DNA of 64,000 nt. It comes from Bacteroidales bacterium. GTDB lineage: Bacteria > Bacteroidota > Bacteroidia > Bacteroidales > UBA932. Position 1 is the first letter of the stretch. Each line of letters starts with the position of its first letter. The notes under the pieces were generated by a model that was given only the letters and a program-made list of their open reading frames with translations, did not search any database and was not told the origin of the DNA. The stretch is from contig JAFTCB010000061.1 of assembly GCA_017454905.1 (NCBI GenBank), positions 1 to 64,000 of the forward strand, in the 5' to 3' direction. A program made the position numbers and the translations under genes. Positions 43,054 to 51,018 of this stretch are shown here, in pieces.

Positions 43054-44176
43054 ATCCTCCGATGACCTCGGCAAGCAGCCGGATGCCGGCCTCCATCCGG
43101 GAAGCGTCCAGGAAGGAGAAATTGAGCCGCATCGTGTTGCGGTGGCTGCCGTCCACGAAGAAGAAGGACCCGGCCACGTACGCCACGCCGGCGGACAGGG
43201 CCCGGTCATAGAGCGCGACGGTGTCGAAGCCCTCCGGCAGGGTCAGGAATAGGAACAGGCCGCCCTCGGGGTGGGTCCAGGACACGCCCTGCGGCATGTA
43301 CTGCTCCAGCAGCGAAAGCATCTTGTCCCGCTTGGCGCGGTAGAGCGCGATGCTCTTCTGCAGGTTGGCGTCCAGCGCGCCGCTGCCCATGAATTCGGCG
43401 GCAATATACTGGTCGAAGATGGGCGGACAGAGGTCCAGGGACTGCTTGCAGACATAGATCTGGTCCAGCAGTTCCACCGGCCCGAGGATCCATCCCAGCC
43501 GGAAGCCCGGCGCAAAGATCTTGGAAAAACTCCCCAGGTGCAGGGTCCGCTCCGGGGCGAGCGAATAAATCGTCGGCACGCTTTCGCCGCTGTACCGCAA
43601 TTCCCGATAAGGACTGTCCTCCACGATGAGGAACTCATGCTCGCGCGCCAGCGCCACCAGGGCCTGCCGCTGCGCGAGCGTCATCGTCTCCCCGCTCGGA
43701 TTCTGGAAATCCGGGATCACATAGCAGAATTTGACCGGCCGGTCAAAGGCGAAATCCTCCAGCGTACGCACATCGGCGCGGTAGGCCCGGAAGGACTGCA
43801 AGGCGCCGAGGTAGGTGGGACTGGTGGTGAGGATGACATCGCCCGGATCCGCCAGCACGCGCGTGCAGACATCGATCCCCTGCTGCGAGGAAGTCGTGAT
43901 CTGCACGTTCTCCACGGGCACGCCGTAGCGCCGGGCGATCACCTGGCGCAGTTCCGGAACGCCCTGCGTGGCCCCGTACTGCAGGGACTTGGCGCCCTGC
44001 TTCTCCAGCACCTGCGCACTGATGCGGCGGATGTCGTCGATGGGGAACGTGGCCGCGTCGGGATAGCCGCCGGCAAATGAATAAATGGACGCAAGGTCGA
44101 CTTTCTTGAAAATCTCGCGCACCGGGGACCGCATGAAGGATCCCACATCTTCCGAAAAGAACTTATCGTATTTCAT
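43052..44176 (-). CDS. PLP-dependent class I/II aminotransferase; candidate N-succinyl-DAP aminotransferase
   Basis: 374 residues, fold-type I. YGATQGVPELRQVIARRYG, ITTSSQQGIDVC, PDFQNPSGETM and the PLP-lysine motif LGSFSKIFAPGFRLGW are clear and resemble the LysN/2-aminoadipate aminotransferase branch rather than DapL. It overlaps the dapF end by 14 bases as the last gene of the dap run. DapD, an M20 enzyme and DapF are encoded just upstream but no other transaminase, so it probably does the missing N-succinyl-2-amino-6-oxopimelate step (DapC role). Biochemical proof is lacking. Confidence 0.85.
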   Translation of the reverse strand: MKYDKFFSEDVGSFMRSPVREIFKKVDLASIYSFAGGYPDAATFPIDDIRRISAQVLEKQGAKSLQYGATQGVPELRQVIARRYGVPVENVQITTSSQQGIDVCTRVLADPGDVILTTSPTYLGALQSFRAYRADVRTLEDFAFDRPVKFCYVIPDFQNPSGETMTLAQRQALVALAREHEFLIVEDSPYRELRYSGESVPTIYSLAPERTLHLGSFSKIFAPGFRLGWILGPVELLDQIYVCKQSLDLCPPIFDQYIAAEFMGSGALDANLQKSIALYRAKRDKMLSLLEQYMPQGVSWTHPEGGLFLFLTLPEGFDTVALYDRALSAGVAYVAGSFFFVDGSHRNTMRLNFSFLDASRMEAGIRLLAEVIGG

Positions 44177-45101
44177 CGGCAGGTCCCGTCAGATATACTT
44201 CTGTAAAACACCCGTCTCCCACGCGGAACTCCACGTTCAGGCGCGCGATCCGCGCCTGGATATCGTACCGCAGCGTTTCGCCGGCGGACGGAGTCTTCCG
44301 GGCGGGCGACTTGAGCGCAGCGAAGTCCGCATCAGCGGACCGGCCGGCCCCGGGATTTTGCTGCCGCAAAGTCGAAAAGGGGCTTGAGGCCGCAGGGGGT
44401 TCGGGGGATATGCCCCCGTATTCAAGAGCGGCAGCGACAGCTGCCGCGGTGATCCCGGTACCGCAGGCAAGCGTCTCCGCCTCCACGCCCTTCTCGAAGG
44501 TCCGCACCCGCAGGGTTCCGTCCGCATCCACGGACACGAAATTGGCATTCGCGCCGACCGGCGCGAAAACCGGATCCCAGCGCGCCCGGAAACCTTCTTT
44601 CTCCACGTCGACGGCCTCCGCGTCCGGCACGAAACGCACGAAATGGCGCGTCCCCGTGTCCACGAACCAGCCGTCAAGGGCCGGATAGAACGTCCGCACG
44701 TCAATCATCCGCAGGCGCACGACCTTGCAATCGCCCGCCCGGGAAAGGATCTCCCCGGTGTGCACCCCGTCCGCGGCGCTGAAATGCAGCACGCGGCCGT
44801 CGGCGGGCCGGATGCCCAGCGCGTCCGCGAATGCCGTGATGCAGCGTCCGCCGTTGCCGCACATCATCCCGCCGGAGCCGTCGGAATTGTAGTATTCCAT
44901 CCGGAAATCCTGGTCCGGATCGTCCGTCAGGATCATGAGCCCGTCCGCGCCAATCCGGCCGTCCGCAGCCCGGAAGCCGGTCTTGCGGTCGCACAGGGCG
45001 GCGATGCACGCAGTGTCGCGGAAGGCGGAAACATCCTCCGCCCGCCCGTCCAGGACCACGAAATCATTGCCGGCACCGGAATATTTATGCAGTTCCGCCA
45101 T
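44163..45101 (-). CDS. dapF: Diaminopimelate epimerase with an internal insertion
   Basis: 312 residues, converting LL-DAP to meso-DAP. The two catalytic cysteines are Cys81 (MCGNGGRC) and Cys213 (LACGTG), with YNSDGSGGMMCG and KYSGAGNDFVV as family blocks. Between residues 229 and 274 there is a Pro/Ala/Ser-rich stretch (GGISPEPPAASSPFSTLRQQ onward) not expected in DapF; at the DNA level (44280-44414) it contains nested GC-rich palindromes. The rest reads through in frame and looks functional. The start shares one base with the dapD stop. Confidence 0.93.
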   Translation of the reverse strand: MAELHKYSGAGNDFVVLDGRAEDVSAFRDTACIAALCDRKTGFRAADGRIGADGLMILTDDPDQDFRMEYYNSDGSGGMMCGNGGRCITAFADALGIRPADGRVLHFSAADGVHTGEILSRAGDCKVVRLRMIDVRTFYPALDGWFVDTGTRHFVRFVPDAEAVDVEKEGFRARWDPVFAPVGANANFVSVDADGTLRVRTFEKGVEAETLACGTGITAAAVAAALEYGGISPEPPAASSPFSTLRQQNPGAGRSADADFAALKSPARKTPSAGETLRYDIQARIARLNVEFRVGDGCFTEVYLTGPADEIR

Positions 45102-45874
45102 CAGCGCAACAGGTCTTCGAGTGCCACGGAACCGGCCGTCTTCTCGTCCCGGTACTTGACGATGACCGGGCAATAGAGTGCGACGCCGGACCCGGCGGCC
45201 GCCCCCTTCCTGATGGGCTTGCTACCGGACACGACCACGGCGCCGCGCGGCACGACCACGCGGCCGTCCGCATTGCGCGGCAGGAATTCTCCCTTGGTGG
45301 CATCGAACAGCGCCGTCGAGGCCGTGATGATCACGCCGGAGGCGATCACGGCACCCTCCTGCACGATTGTGCCCTCATAGATGCCGCAGTTACCGCCCAC
45401 GAACGCGCCGTCCTCGATGATGGTCGGCATGGCGCCGGCCGGCTCGAGTACGCCGCCGATCTGCGTGGAAGCGGAGATATGGATATTCCGCCCCACCTGG
45501 GCGCAGGAGCCGATGGTGACATGGCTGTCCACCATCGTACCCTCCCCCACATACGCGCCGACGTTGATGTAGGCCGGAGGCATCACGATCGCGCCGGGAG
45601 CCACATAGGCGCCGCGGCGGATGCTGGAGCCGCCCGGGACGATGCGCACGCCGTCTTCCTGGCGGAACTTCCGCACGGGGAAGGTGGCCTTGTCGAAATA
45701 GGAGAACTGCCCCTGGGACATATCCGTGACGGCGCCGAGCTTGAAGCCGGCGAGGATCACTTCCTTGACCCATTTGTTGACCTGCCAGGCACCGTCCACC
45801 TTCTCGGCGACGCGGAGCCGGCCGGCCTCCAGGGCCTCCATCACTTCGTTGAATTTATCAATCGTTATTTCCAT
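45101..45874 (-). CDS. dapD: 2,3,4,5-tetrahydropyridine-2,6-dicarboxylate N-succinyltransferase
   Basis: 257 residues with a left-handed beta-helix of hexapeptide repeats (GAYVAPGAIVMPPAYINVGA, then GAFVGGNCGIYEGTIVQEGA). Substrate-binding GEGTMVDSHVTIGSCAQVG is typical of DapD. It succinylates tetrahydrodipicolinate with succinyl-CoA, diverting it into the succinylase branch of DAP synthesis. It overlaps the dapA end by 10 bases. Well-studied Bacteroides species use the DapL shortcut instead. Confidence 0.93.
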   Translation of the reverse strand: MEITIDKFNEVMEALEAGRLRVAEKVDGAWQVNKWVKEVILAGFKLGAVTDMSQGQFSYFDKATFPVRKFRQEDGVRIVPGGSSIRRGAYVAPGAIVMPPAYINVGAYVGEGTMVDSHVTIGSCAQVGRNIHISASTQIGGVLEPAGAMPTIIEDGAFVGGNCGIYEGTIVQEGAVIASGVIITASTALFDATKGEFLPRNADGRVVVPRGAVVVSGSKPIRKGAAAGSGVALYCPVIVKYRDEKTAGSVALEDLLR

Positions 45875-46749
45875 AATTCACTTAATACATTCTGCATCAA
45901 GGCTTTGGTAGCATCGGAAGCGGTCGCAAGCGGGAGCCGGACCGTCTCACCCATCACGCCGAGCTGCGCCAGGGCGGCCTTGGCCGGGATCGGGTTGGAC
46001 TCCACGAAGCAGGCCTTGAAGAGCGGGAAGAGGCGGTGATGCAGGCTGCGGGCCCCGGCGAGGTCGCCCCGCTGCATGGCCTCGACCATCTGAGACACTT
46101 CCTTCGGCGCGATGTTGGAGGCGACGGAGATGACGCCGTGGGCGCCTGTGGCCATAAAGGCCAGGGTCATATCGTCGTCGCCGCTCAGCACGGTGAAGCC
46201 CTCCGGAGCCCGGCGGATGATCTCGCTGACCTGGTCGTAGTTGCCGGACGCTTCCTTGATGCCCCGGATGTTGGGGACGTCGTTCGCCAGGCGGATCACC
46301 GTATCCGGCAGCATGTTGGCGCCGGTACGGCCCGGGACATTATAGATGATGACAGGCAGGGAGGTCTCCGCGGCCACCGCCTTGAAATACTCATACTGCC
46401 CCTGCTGGGTGGGTTTGTTGTAATACGGTACCACCACCAGCAGCGCATCGGCTCCGAGCGGCTCCAGCAGATGGATGTTCCCCAGGGTGTCGGGCAGGCT
46501 GTTCACGCCGACACCGGGCATCAGGGGCAGCCCCTTGGCGTGCTCCTTGACTACCTGATAGATGGCCGTCTTCTCTCCGGCGGAAAGCGTAGGGGTCTCG
46601 CCGGTCGTGGCCAGCGGAACGAGGAAATGCACACCGGCGGCAACCTGGCGGTCCACCATCCGGCCGTAGGCTTCATAATCCACGGCACCGTCCGCGGTGA
46701 ACGGGGTCACCAGCGCCGTGCCGCATCCTTGCAGGACAAGAGGTTTCAT
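45865..46749 (-). CDS. dapA: 4-hydroxy-tetrahydrodipicolinate synthase
   Basis: 294 residues, (beta/alpha)8 aldolase. It condenses aspartate semialdehyde with pyruvate. ATTGETPTL, IYNVPGRTG (catalytic Tyr), GIKEASG (Schiff-base Lys) are present. A 44-base gap follows the GH78 gene; it contains TAACTTTA, one mismatch from the -7 consensus, so an internal promoter is possible. Confidence 0.96.
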   Translation of the reverse strand: MKPLVLQGCGTALVTPFTADGAVDYEAYGRMVDRQVAAGVHFLVPLATTGETPTLSAGEKTAIYQVVKEHAKGLPLMPGVGVNSLPDTLGNIHLLEPLGADALLVVVPYYNKPTQQGQYEYFKAVAAETSLPVIIYNVPGRTGANMLPDTVIRLANDVPNIRGIKEASGNYDQVSEIIRRAPEGFTVLSGDDDMTLAFMATGAHGVISVASNIAPKEVSQMVEAMQRGDLAGARSLHHRLFPLFKACFVESNPIPAKAALAQLGVMGETVRLPLATASDATKALMQNVLSELWK

Positions 46750-46793
46750 AAGCAGACACTTTTAACTAACGCAGTAAAGTTAGTAAATCTTTA

Positions 46794-49394
46794 TCATTGC
46801 TCCAACCGGTAGGAGCCGGGGCCGTATTCTTCGGACGCGGAGGCGCCGGGCAGGGTGACGGAAGCCGTCGCGCCCTCCGGGACCGTGAATTCCCAGATCC
46901 ATTTGTCCCCCTCATAGCGCCAAGCGCTCCTGATGAGGCCGGCCGCAGATTTGTATTCCGCCGAGAGGTGGCCCAGGCGCCTGTCGGGCACGGGCGCCAT
47001 CACGATGTGCCGGAAGCCGGGTGCCGCCGGATCGGCCGCAATGCCGGCGGCGGTCTCCCAGAGCCACTGGCAGACGCAGCCGTAGGCGTAGTGGTTGAAG
47101 GAATTCATGCCCTTCGGGCCCATGCCGTGCTCAAGGGTATAGCTGTTCCAGCGCTCCCAGATGGTGGTGGCGCCGTTGTCGATGGAGTACAGCCAGCTCG
47201 GGTTCTTGCGCTGGAAGAGCAGGTCCCAGGCGATATCCGTCATCCCGTTCAGCGTCAGGGTCTGCATCAGGATGGAAGTGCCCAGGAATCCGGTCTGCAG
47301 GCAGCCGCCGTGCTCCGCGAAATTCGCCCGCAGGCGGGCGGTCATCCGCTCCTTCGCCGCGCCGGAAACCAGACCGCAGCGCAGGGCGAACAGGGCCGGC
47401 GTCTGCATCGTATTGAGGATCTTCGTTTTGAAGCCGCCCTTCCCGTCGAGGAAGGTCTGCTTCAGGTACGACTTCGCGGCATCGGCCATAGCCTGGTATT
47501 TCGCGGCGTCCCGGCCGGTAGCGGCCGCCATGTCGCGCATCATTTCTGCATCCATGGCCCAATAGCAGGCGCTCAGGTAGTTCCAGTACACGACCGCATC
47601 AGGCAGCGGCATCCGGTTGCCCTTCCGGTCCCGGGTGAACGCGCTGCCGCCGTGGCTCTCCAGCGGTTCGTAGCTCAGCCAGTCCGCCCACTGGTAGTTG
47701 CCGTTCTCGGCGACGAGGGACTTGTGATCGTAGCGGGTGGTGTTGACATGCTCCATGAAACGCTCCATCGCCTCCCAGTTCTCGCCGATGATGGCGGTAT
47801 CGCCGAACTGCTTCCAGACAGTCCAGGGCACGATCACCCCGGCATCCGCCCAGCCCAGGCGCATCATGTCGCCGCCGTACTGCGCCAGCGGGGCCACGCC
47901 CGGGAAACCGCCGGTCTCGCTCTGGCTGTCCCGCATATCACGCATCCACTTGTGGAAGAAGGCATCCGTATTCGCGAAGAAAGTGCCCGTCTCGGAGAAT
48001 ACCTGCGTATCGGCGGTCCAGCCCAGGCGCTCGTTGCGCTGCGGGCAGTCCGTCGGGACGGACAGGTAGTTGGAGCGCTGGCCCCAGAGGGTATTGGATA
48101 TCAGCTTGTTGACGGATTCATCCCCGGTCTGGAGCGTGCCGGTCTCCAGGGAAGCCAGGATGGACGTGACCGGGACGGAAGCCAGGGACTTGATCCGGAC
48201 TTCGCCAGTGGCGGTGACGGAGATGTAGCGGTAGCCGAAGAAAGTGCAGTGCGGATAGTACTCCACAAAGTCCCCGCCTCCGGCAAAGGTATAATCGAGT
48301 TTCATCCCGCTGTCCGGGACGCGCAGGTTGAGCCGGTGGACACTTCCTTCCGGACCGTCCATGCCGCGGCTCCGGGCCCCGTTGCCATCGTTGAGCAATT
48401 CGCCCGGCAGGCAGGTCAGGACCGTCCCCTCTTCCGCCCGGAAGACAAAGGACGGGACGGCGGCGGCATTCTGTCCGAAGTCTGCCACCAGGGTCTCACC
48501 CGGACGCACCACGATTTCCTCTCCGGCAGCGTAGGTGCGGTCGATGACCACCTTGCCGAAGGCTTCCTCGCCGGCACCCTCGATCTCCTTCCAGACATAG
48601 ACCTGGACAGGTTGCAGGGCCAGGTCACGGCGCAGGCAGATGTCCGCCCCGTCAGCCGGGAGGATCTCTCCGGCGAATTCGGTATTCACTTCGGGGGTCG
48701 AAAGCCTTTCGGGCACGGCCCAGCCGGGCAGTTCCCGCGCATCGTAGGACTCGCCGTCAAAGATGGCCGCGTGCTTCACGGGACCGGCGATGCCGGCTTT
48801 CCAGTCGGCCGTGTTGGTGCCGTAGCGGACACGGCTGCCGTCGGCATAGGTCAGTTCCAGCACGCCGCGGAAGGCGCACTTATGCCCCAGCATGCCCTCG
48901 TGGCCGCCAGGCGTGACGATCTTGTCGGCCCACCAGCCCGGGGTGACCTGGACGGAAAAGACATTCGTTGCACCCGCGCGCGGCGACACGGCATCGGAGA
49001 TGTCGTAGGTGTAGGAGCGGCGGGTCTTGTAGGGATGGGTAAAGCCCGGTTTGAGGACCTCCTCGCCGACCGGGCGGCCATTGATATACAATTCATAGAC
49101 GCCCAGGGCCGTGGTCATCCATTTCGCAGAGACGACCTTCTGTCCGTTCTGTACCGGGGAGACGAACCAGCTGGCCCCGTCTGCGGCCCGTTCGTTTCCG
49201 CCGCCGATCCGCCCGGTCACGACCGGCGCATCGGCCACGGAGATCCATTCAGAGCATTCCCAGGCGGCCTCTTCCAGCGCATCGGTGCGCTTTCCGGCCG
49301 GGGTGTCGGAAGCAGGGGCGGCCGTGCACGCCGCCACAAGCGCTGCGGTCGCCAGGGCAAGCACAGCGCGGGTCAGGTTGATCTGGATTCTCAT
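46794..49394 (-). CDS. Alpha-L-rhamnosidase lipoprotein (GH78)
   Basis: 866 residues with a lipobox (LVAACT). An N-terminal beta-sandwich region (to about 290) and a further beta domain precede the (alpha/alpha)6 barrel with VPTDCPQRNERLGWTAD, GGFPGVAP, YQWADWL and ATTIWERWNSY; a C-terminal beta domain closes the protein. The enzyme removes terminal rhamnose from plant or bacterial glycans. It is odd to find it between dapB and dapA: its ATGA start overlaps the dapB stop, so it is translated as part of the dap operon. Confidence 0.9.
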   Translation of the reverse strand: MRIQINLTRAVLALATAALVAACTAAPASDTPAGKRTDALEEAAWECSEWISVADAPVVTGRIGGGNERAADGASWFVSPVQNGQKVVSAKWMTTALGVYELYINGRPVGEEVLKPGFTHPYKTRRSYTYDISDAVSPRAGATNVFSVQVTPGWWADKIVTPGGHEGMLGHKCAFRGVLELTYADGSRVRYGTNTADWKAGIAGPVKHAAIFDGESYDARELPGWAVPERLSTPEVNTEFAGEILPADGADICLRRDLALQPVQVYVWKEIEGAGEEAFGKVVIDRTYAAGEEIVVRPGETLVADFGQNAAAVPSFVFRAEEGTVLTCLPGELLNDGNGARSRGMDGPEGSVHRLNLRVPDSGMKLDYTFAGGGDFVEYYPHCTFFGYRYISVTATGEVRIKSLASVPVTSILASLETGTLQTGDESVNKLISNTLWGQRSNYLSVPTDCPQRNERLGWTADTQVFSETGTFFANTDAFFHKWMRDMRDSQSETGGFPGVAPLAQYGGDMMRLGWADAGVIVPWTVWKQFGDTAIIGENWEAMERFMEHVNTTRYDHKSLVAENGNYQWADWLSYEPLESHGGSAFTRDRKGNRMPLPDAVVYWNYLSACYWAMDAEMMRDMAAATGRDAAKYQAMADAAKSYLKQTFLDGKGGFKTKILNTMQTPALFALRCGLVSGAAKERMTARLRANFAEHGGCLQTGFLGTSILMQTLTLNGMTDIAWDLLFQRKNPSWLYSIDNGATTIWERWNSYTLEHGMGPKGMNSFNHYAYGCVCQWLWETAAGIAADPAAPGFRHIVMAPVPDRRLGHLSAEYKSAAGLIRSAWRYEGDKWIWEFTVPEGATASVTLPGASASEEYGPGSYRLEQ

Positions 49395-50056
49395 CGTAAT
49401 ATCAGGTCTTTGAATTCGTGTACTCCCTGGAGGTTCTCCGTCATCAGGGCGGCATCCACGGCGCCTTCCGCAAAGCCCTGCCGCGAAAATGCCTCGTGGG
49501 TGAAGGTCAGCTTGTCCACTTCCGAGCGGAACTCCGCGATGTGCGTGCCGGGGACCTCCCCGATGCGCTGGGAGCCGATCTGGGGCTTCTCGCCCAGGAA
49601 GTCCTCGATCAGCGCGCCGATGCTCTTGGCCGTGCCGCTGGGGGCGTCGAGTTTGTGGATGTGGTGGATCTCCTCCACGTGCGGGGTGTAGCCATGGCCC
49701 TTGAGGACCTGGCAGGCCCGCGCGACGCCGGCGAAGAGGGCGATCACGCCCACCGAGTAGTTGGAGCCCCAGATCATGGGGGTCCCGGCGGCTTCGAAGG
49801 CCGCGAAGACCTCCTCTTTCATGTCATACCAGCCCGTGGTGCCCACCACCGCCGCCTTGAAGTTGGCGGCGATCGTCTTGTAATTCGCCTTGAAGGCGTC
49901 CGGGGTCGTGAAATCGATGCACACGCACTCCCGGGCCACTTCCCGCGGGACGGCGCAGATGTCTTCGGACGCGCACGCGAGTTCGATCCCGCGGCGCTGC
50001 AGGACGGCCTCGATCATGTGGCCCATCTTGCCATATCCGCTAATGATAACTTTCAT
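49391..50056 (-). CDS. dapB: 4-hydroxy-tetrahydrodipicolinate reductase
   Basis: 221 residues, shorter than the 240-270 usual for the family. The NAD(P)H loop is GYGKMG, and the catalytic/substrate block reads HHIHKLDAPSGTA. The central CIDFTTPDAF and VVGTTGWY match. It reduces the DapA product to tetrahydrodipicolinate. It overlaps the M20 gene end by 17 bases and the GH78 start by 4. Confidence 0.94.
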   Translation of the reverse strand: MKVIISGYGKMGHMIEAVLQRRGIELACASEDICAVPREVARECVCIDFTTPDAFKANYKTIAANFKAAVVGTTGWYDMKEEVFAAFEAAGTPMIWGSNYSVGVIALFAGVARACQVLKGHGYTPHVEEIHHIHKLDAPSGTAKSIGALIEDFLGEKPQIGSQRIGEVPGTHIAEFRSEVDKLTFTHEAFSRQGFAEGAVDAALMTENLQGVHEFKDLILR

Positions 50057-51017
50057 AGATACTGACGTAATTGGTGATTGCTTGTTCGAGATCCCGGAAG
50101 AGAAGCTGTTCCTCGTCCCGGTGCGCGACCGTGATGGATCCCGGGCCGCAGATGATCTTGTCCCGGAAGTTCGTCAGGTGCGGGGCGTCGCTGCCGAAGG
50201 AGACCGGCTTCGCCGGGAAACCGGGCAGCGTCAGGTAACGCGCCGGGGCGTCGCCGCCGTATTCCTCAACCTGCAGCGTCTGGGAGGCCTGCGCCCGCAT
50301 CCATGCCACCACGACCGCATCTGCGGAGAAGGTGGTGCGGAAATAGATCCGGCAGGTCAGGCACGGGCTGAGGATGTTCTGGGGGTTGTCGCTCTGCAGC
50401 CGGCCGACGTTCCAGGTCGTGGGTCCGAGGACCGGATCCTCCGGGAAATCCGCCGCGCGCAGCCGCTCCATGAAGTCCACGAACAGCTCCACGGCGCTCA
50501 GGCCGTGTTCGGGATAACCGGAGTGGAAAGGCTGTCCGGTAAAGGTCAGGTCGAAGCGCTTGGTGCCTTTGGAAGCGCTCACCATGCAGTTGTCGGTGGG
50601 CTCGCCCACGACCAGCAGCGGAGCGCGGAAGTCCGTCTTCGCAAACGCTTTCGCGCCCCAGGAGCCCGTCTCTTCTCCGCTGACGATCAGCAGCGCGAAG
50701 TCCCGGTGCCCTGCGGCGGCGAGCTGCAGGCAGGCGCGGTACATGGCGTAGAACTGCCCCTTGGCGTCGCAGCTGCCGCGTCCGCACACCCGGTCCTCCC
50801 CGAAGGTGGGCGGAATGTAGGGCGGGACGGTGTCCATGTGCGAGCAGAAGACCACGCGGGGTGCATCGCTCCACTTCAGCAGGACGTCGAGCGTCCCGTC
50901 ACCGACTTCGAAGGTCTCCACGGAAGGGGCCTCCAGATGGGTGGCAAGCCACTGCCCAAGCTCCCGCTCCCGGCCGGAAGTGGAGTCGAAGGACAGGATC
51001 TGACGGAAGAGTTCCAT
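50040..51017 (-). CDS. M20 family deacylase, probable succinyl-diaminopimelate desuccinylase
   Basis: 325 residues. Metal ligands and active-site blocks of M20A are clear: VVFCSHMDTVPPYIPP, GRGSCDAKGQFYA (bridging Asp), SGEETGSWGAKA (Glu-Glu), GEPTDN and a C-terminal GPGSITVAHRDEE. Sequence style is close to ArgE as well as DapE. Its place between thrA and dapB, with dapD in the same operon, favours DapE: removal of succinate from N-succinyl-LL-DAP. Assignment by context only. Confidence 0.82.
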   Translation of the reverse strand: MELFRQILSFDSTSGRERELGQWLATHLEAPSVETFEVGDGTLDVLLKWSDAPRVVFCSHMDTVPPYIPPTFGEDRVCGRGSCDAKGQFYAMYRACLQLAAAGHRDFALLIVSGEETGSWGAKAFAKTDFRAPLLVVGEPTDNCMVSASKGTKRFDLTFTGQPFHSGYPEHGLSAVELFVDFMERLRAADFPEDPVLGPTTWNVGRLQSDNPQNILSPCLTCRIYFRTTFSADAVVVAWMRAQASQTLQVEEYGGDAPARYLTLPGFPAKPVSFGSDAPHLTNFRDKIICGPGSITVAHRDEEQLLFRDLEQAITNYVSIYESYH

Positions 51018-51018
51018 A

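Noticed and set aside
46750..46793. Lysine riboswitch or attenuator before dapA
   Set aside because: The 44-base gap is too short for a lysine riboswitch; only a small hairpin and a weak -7-like box are present.
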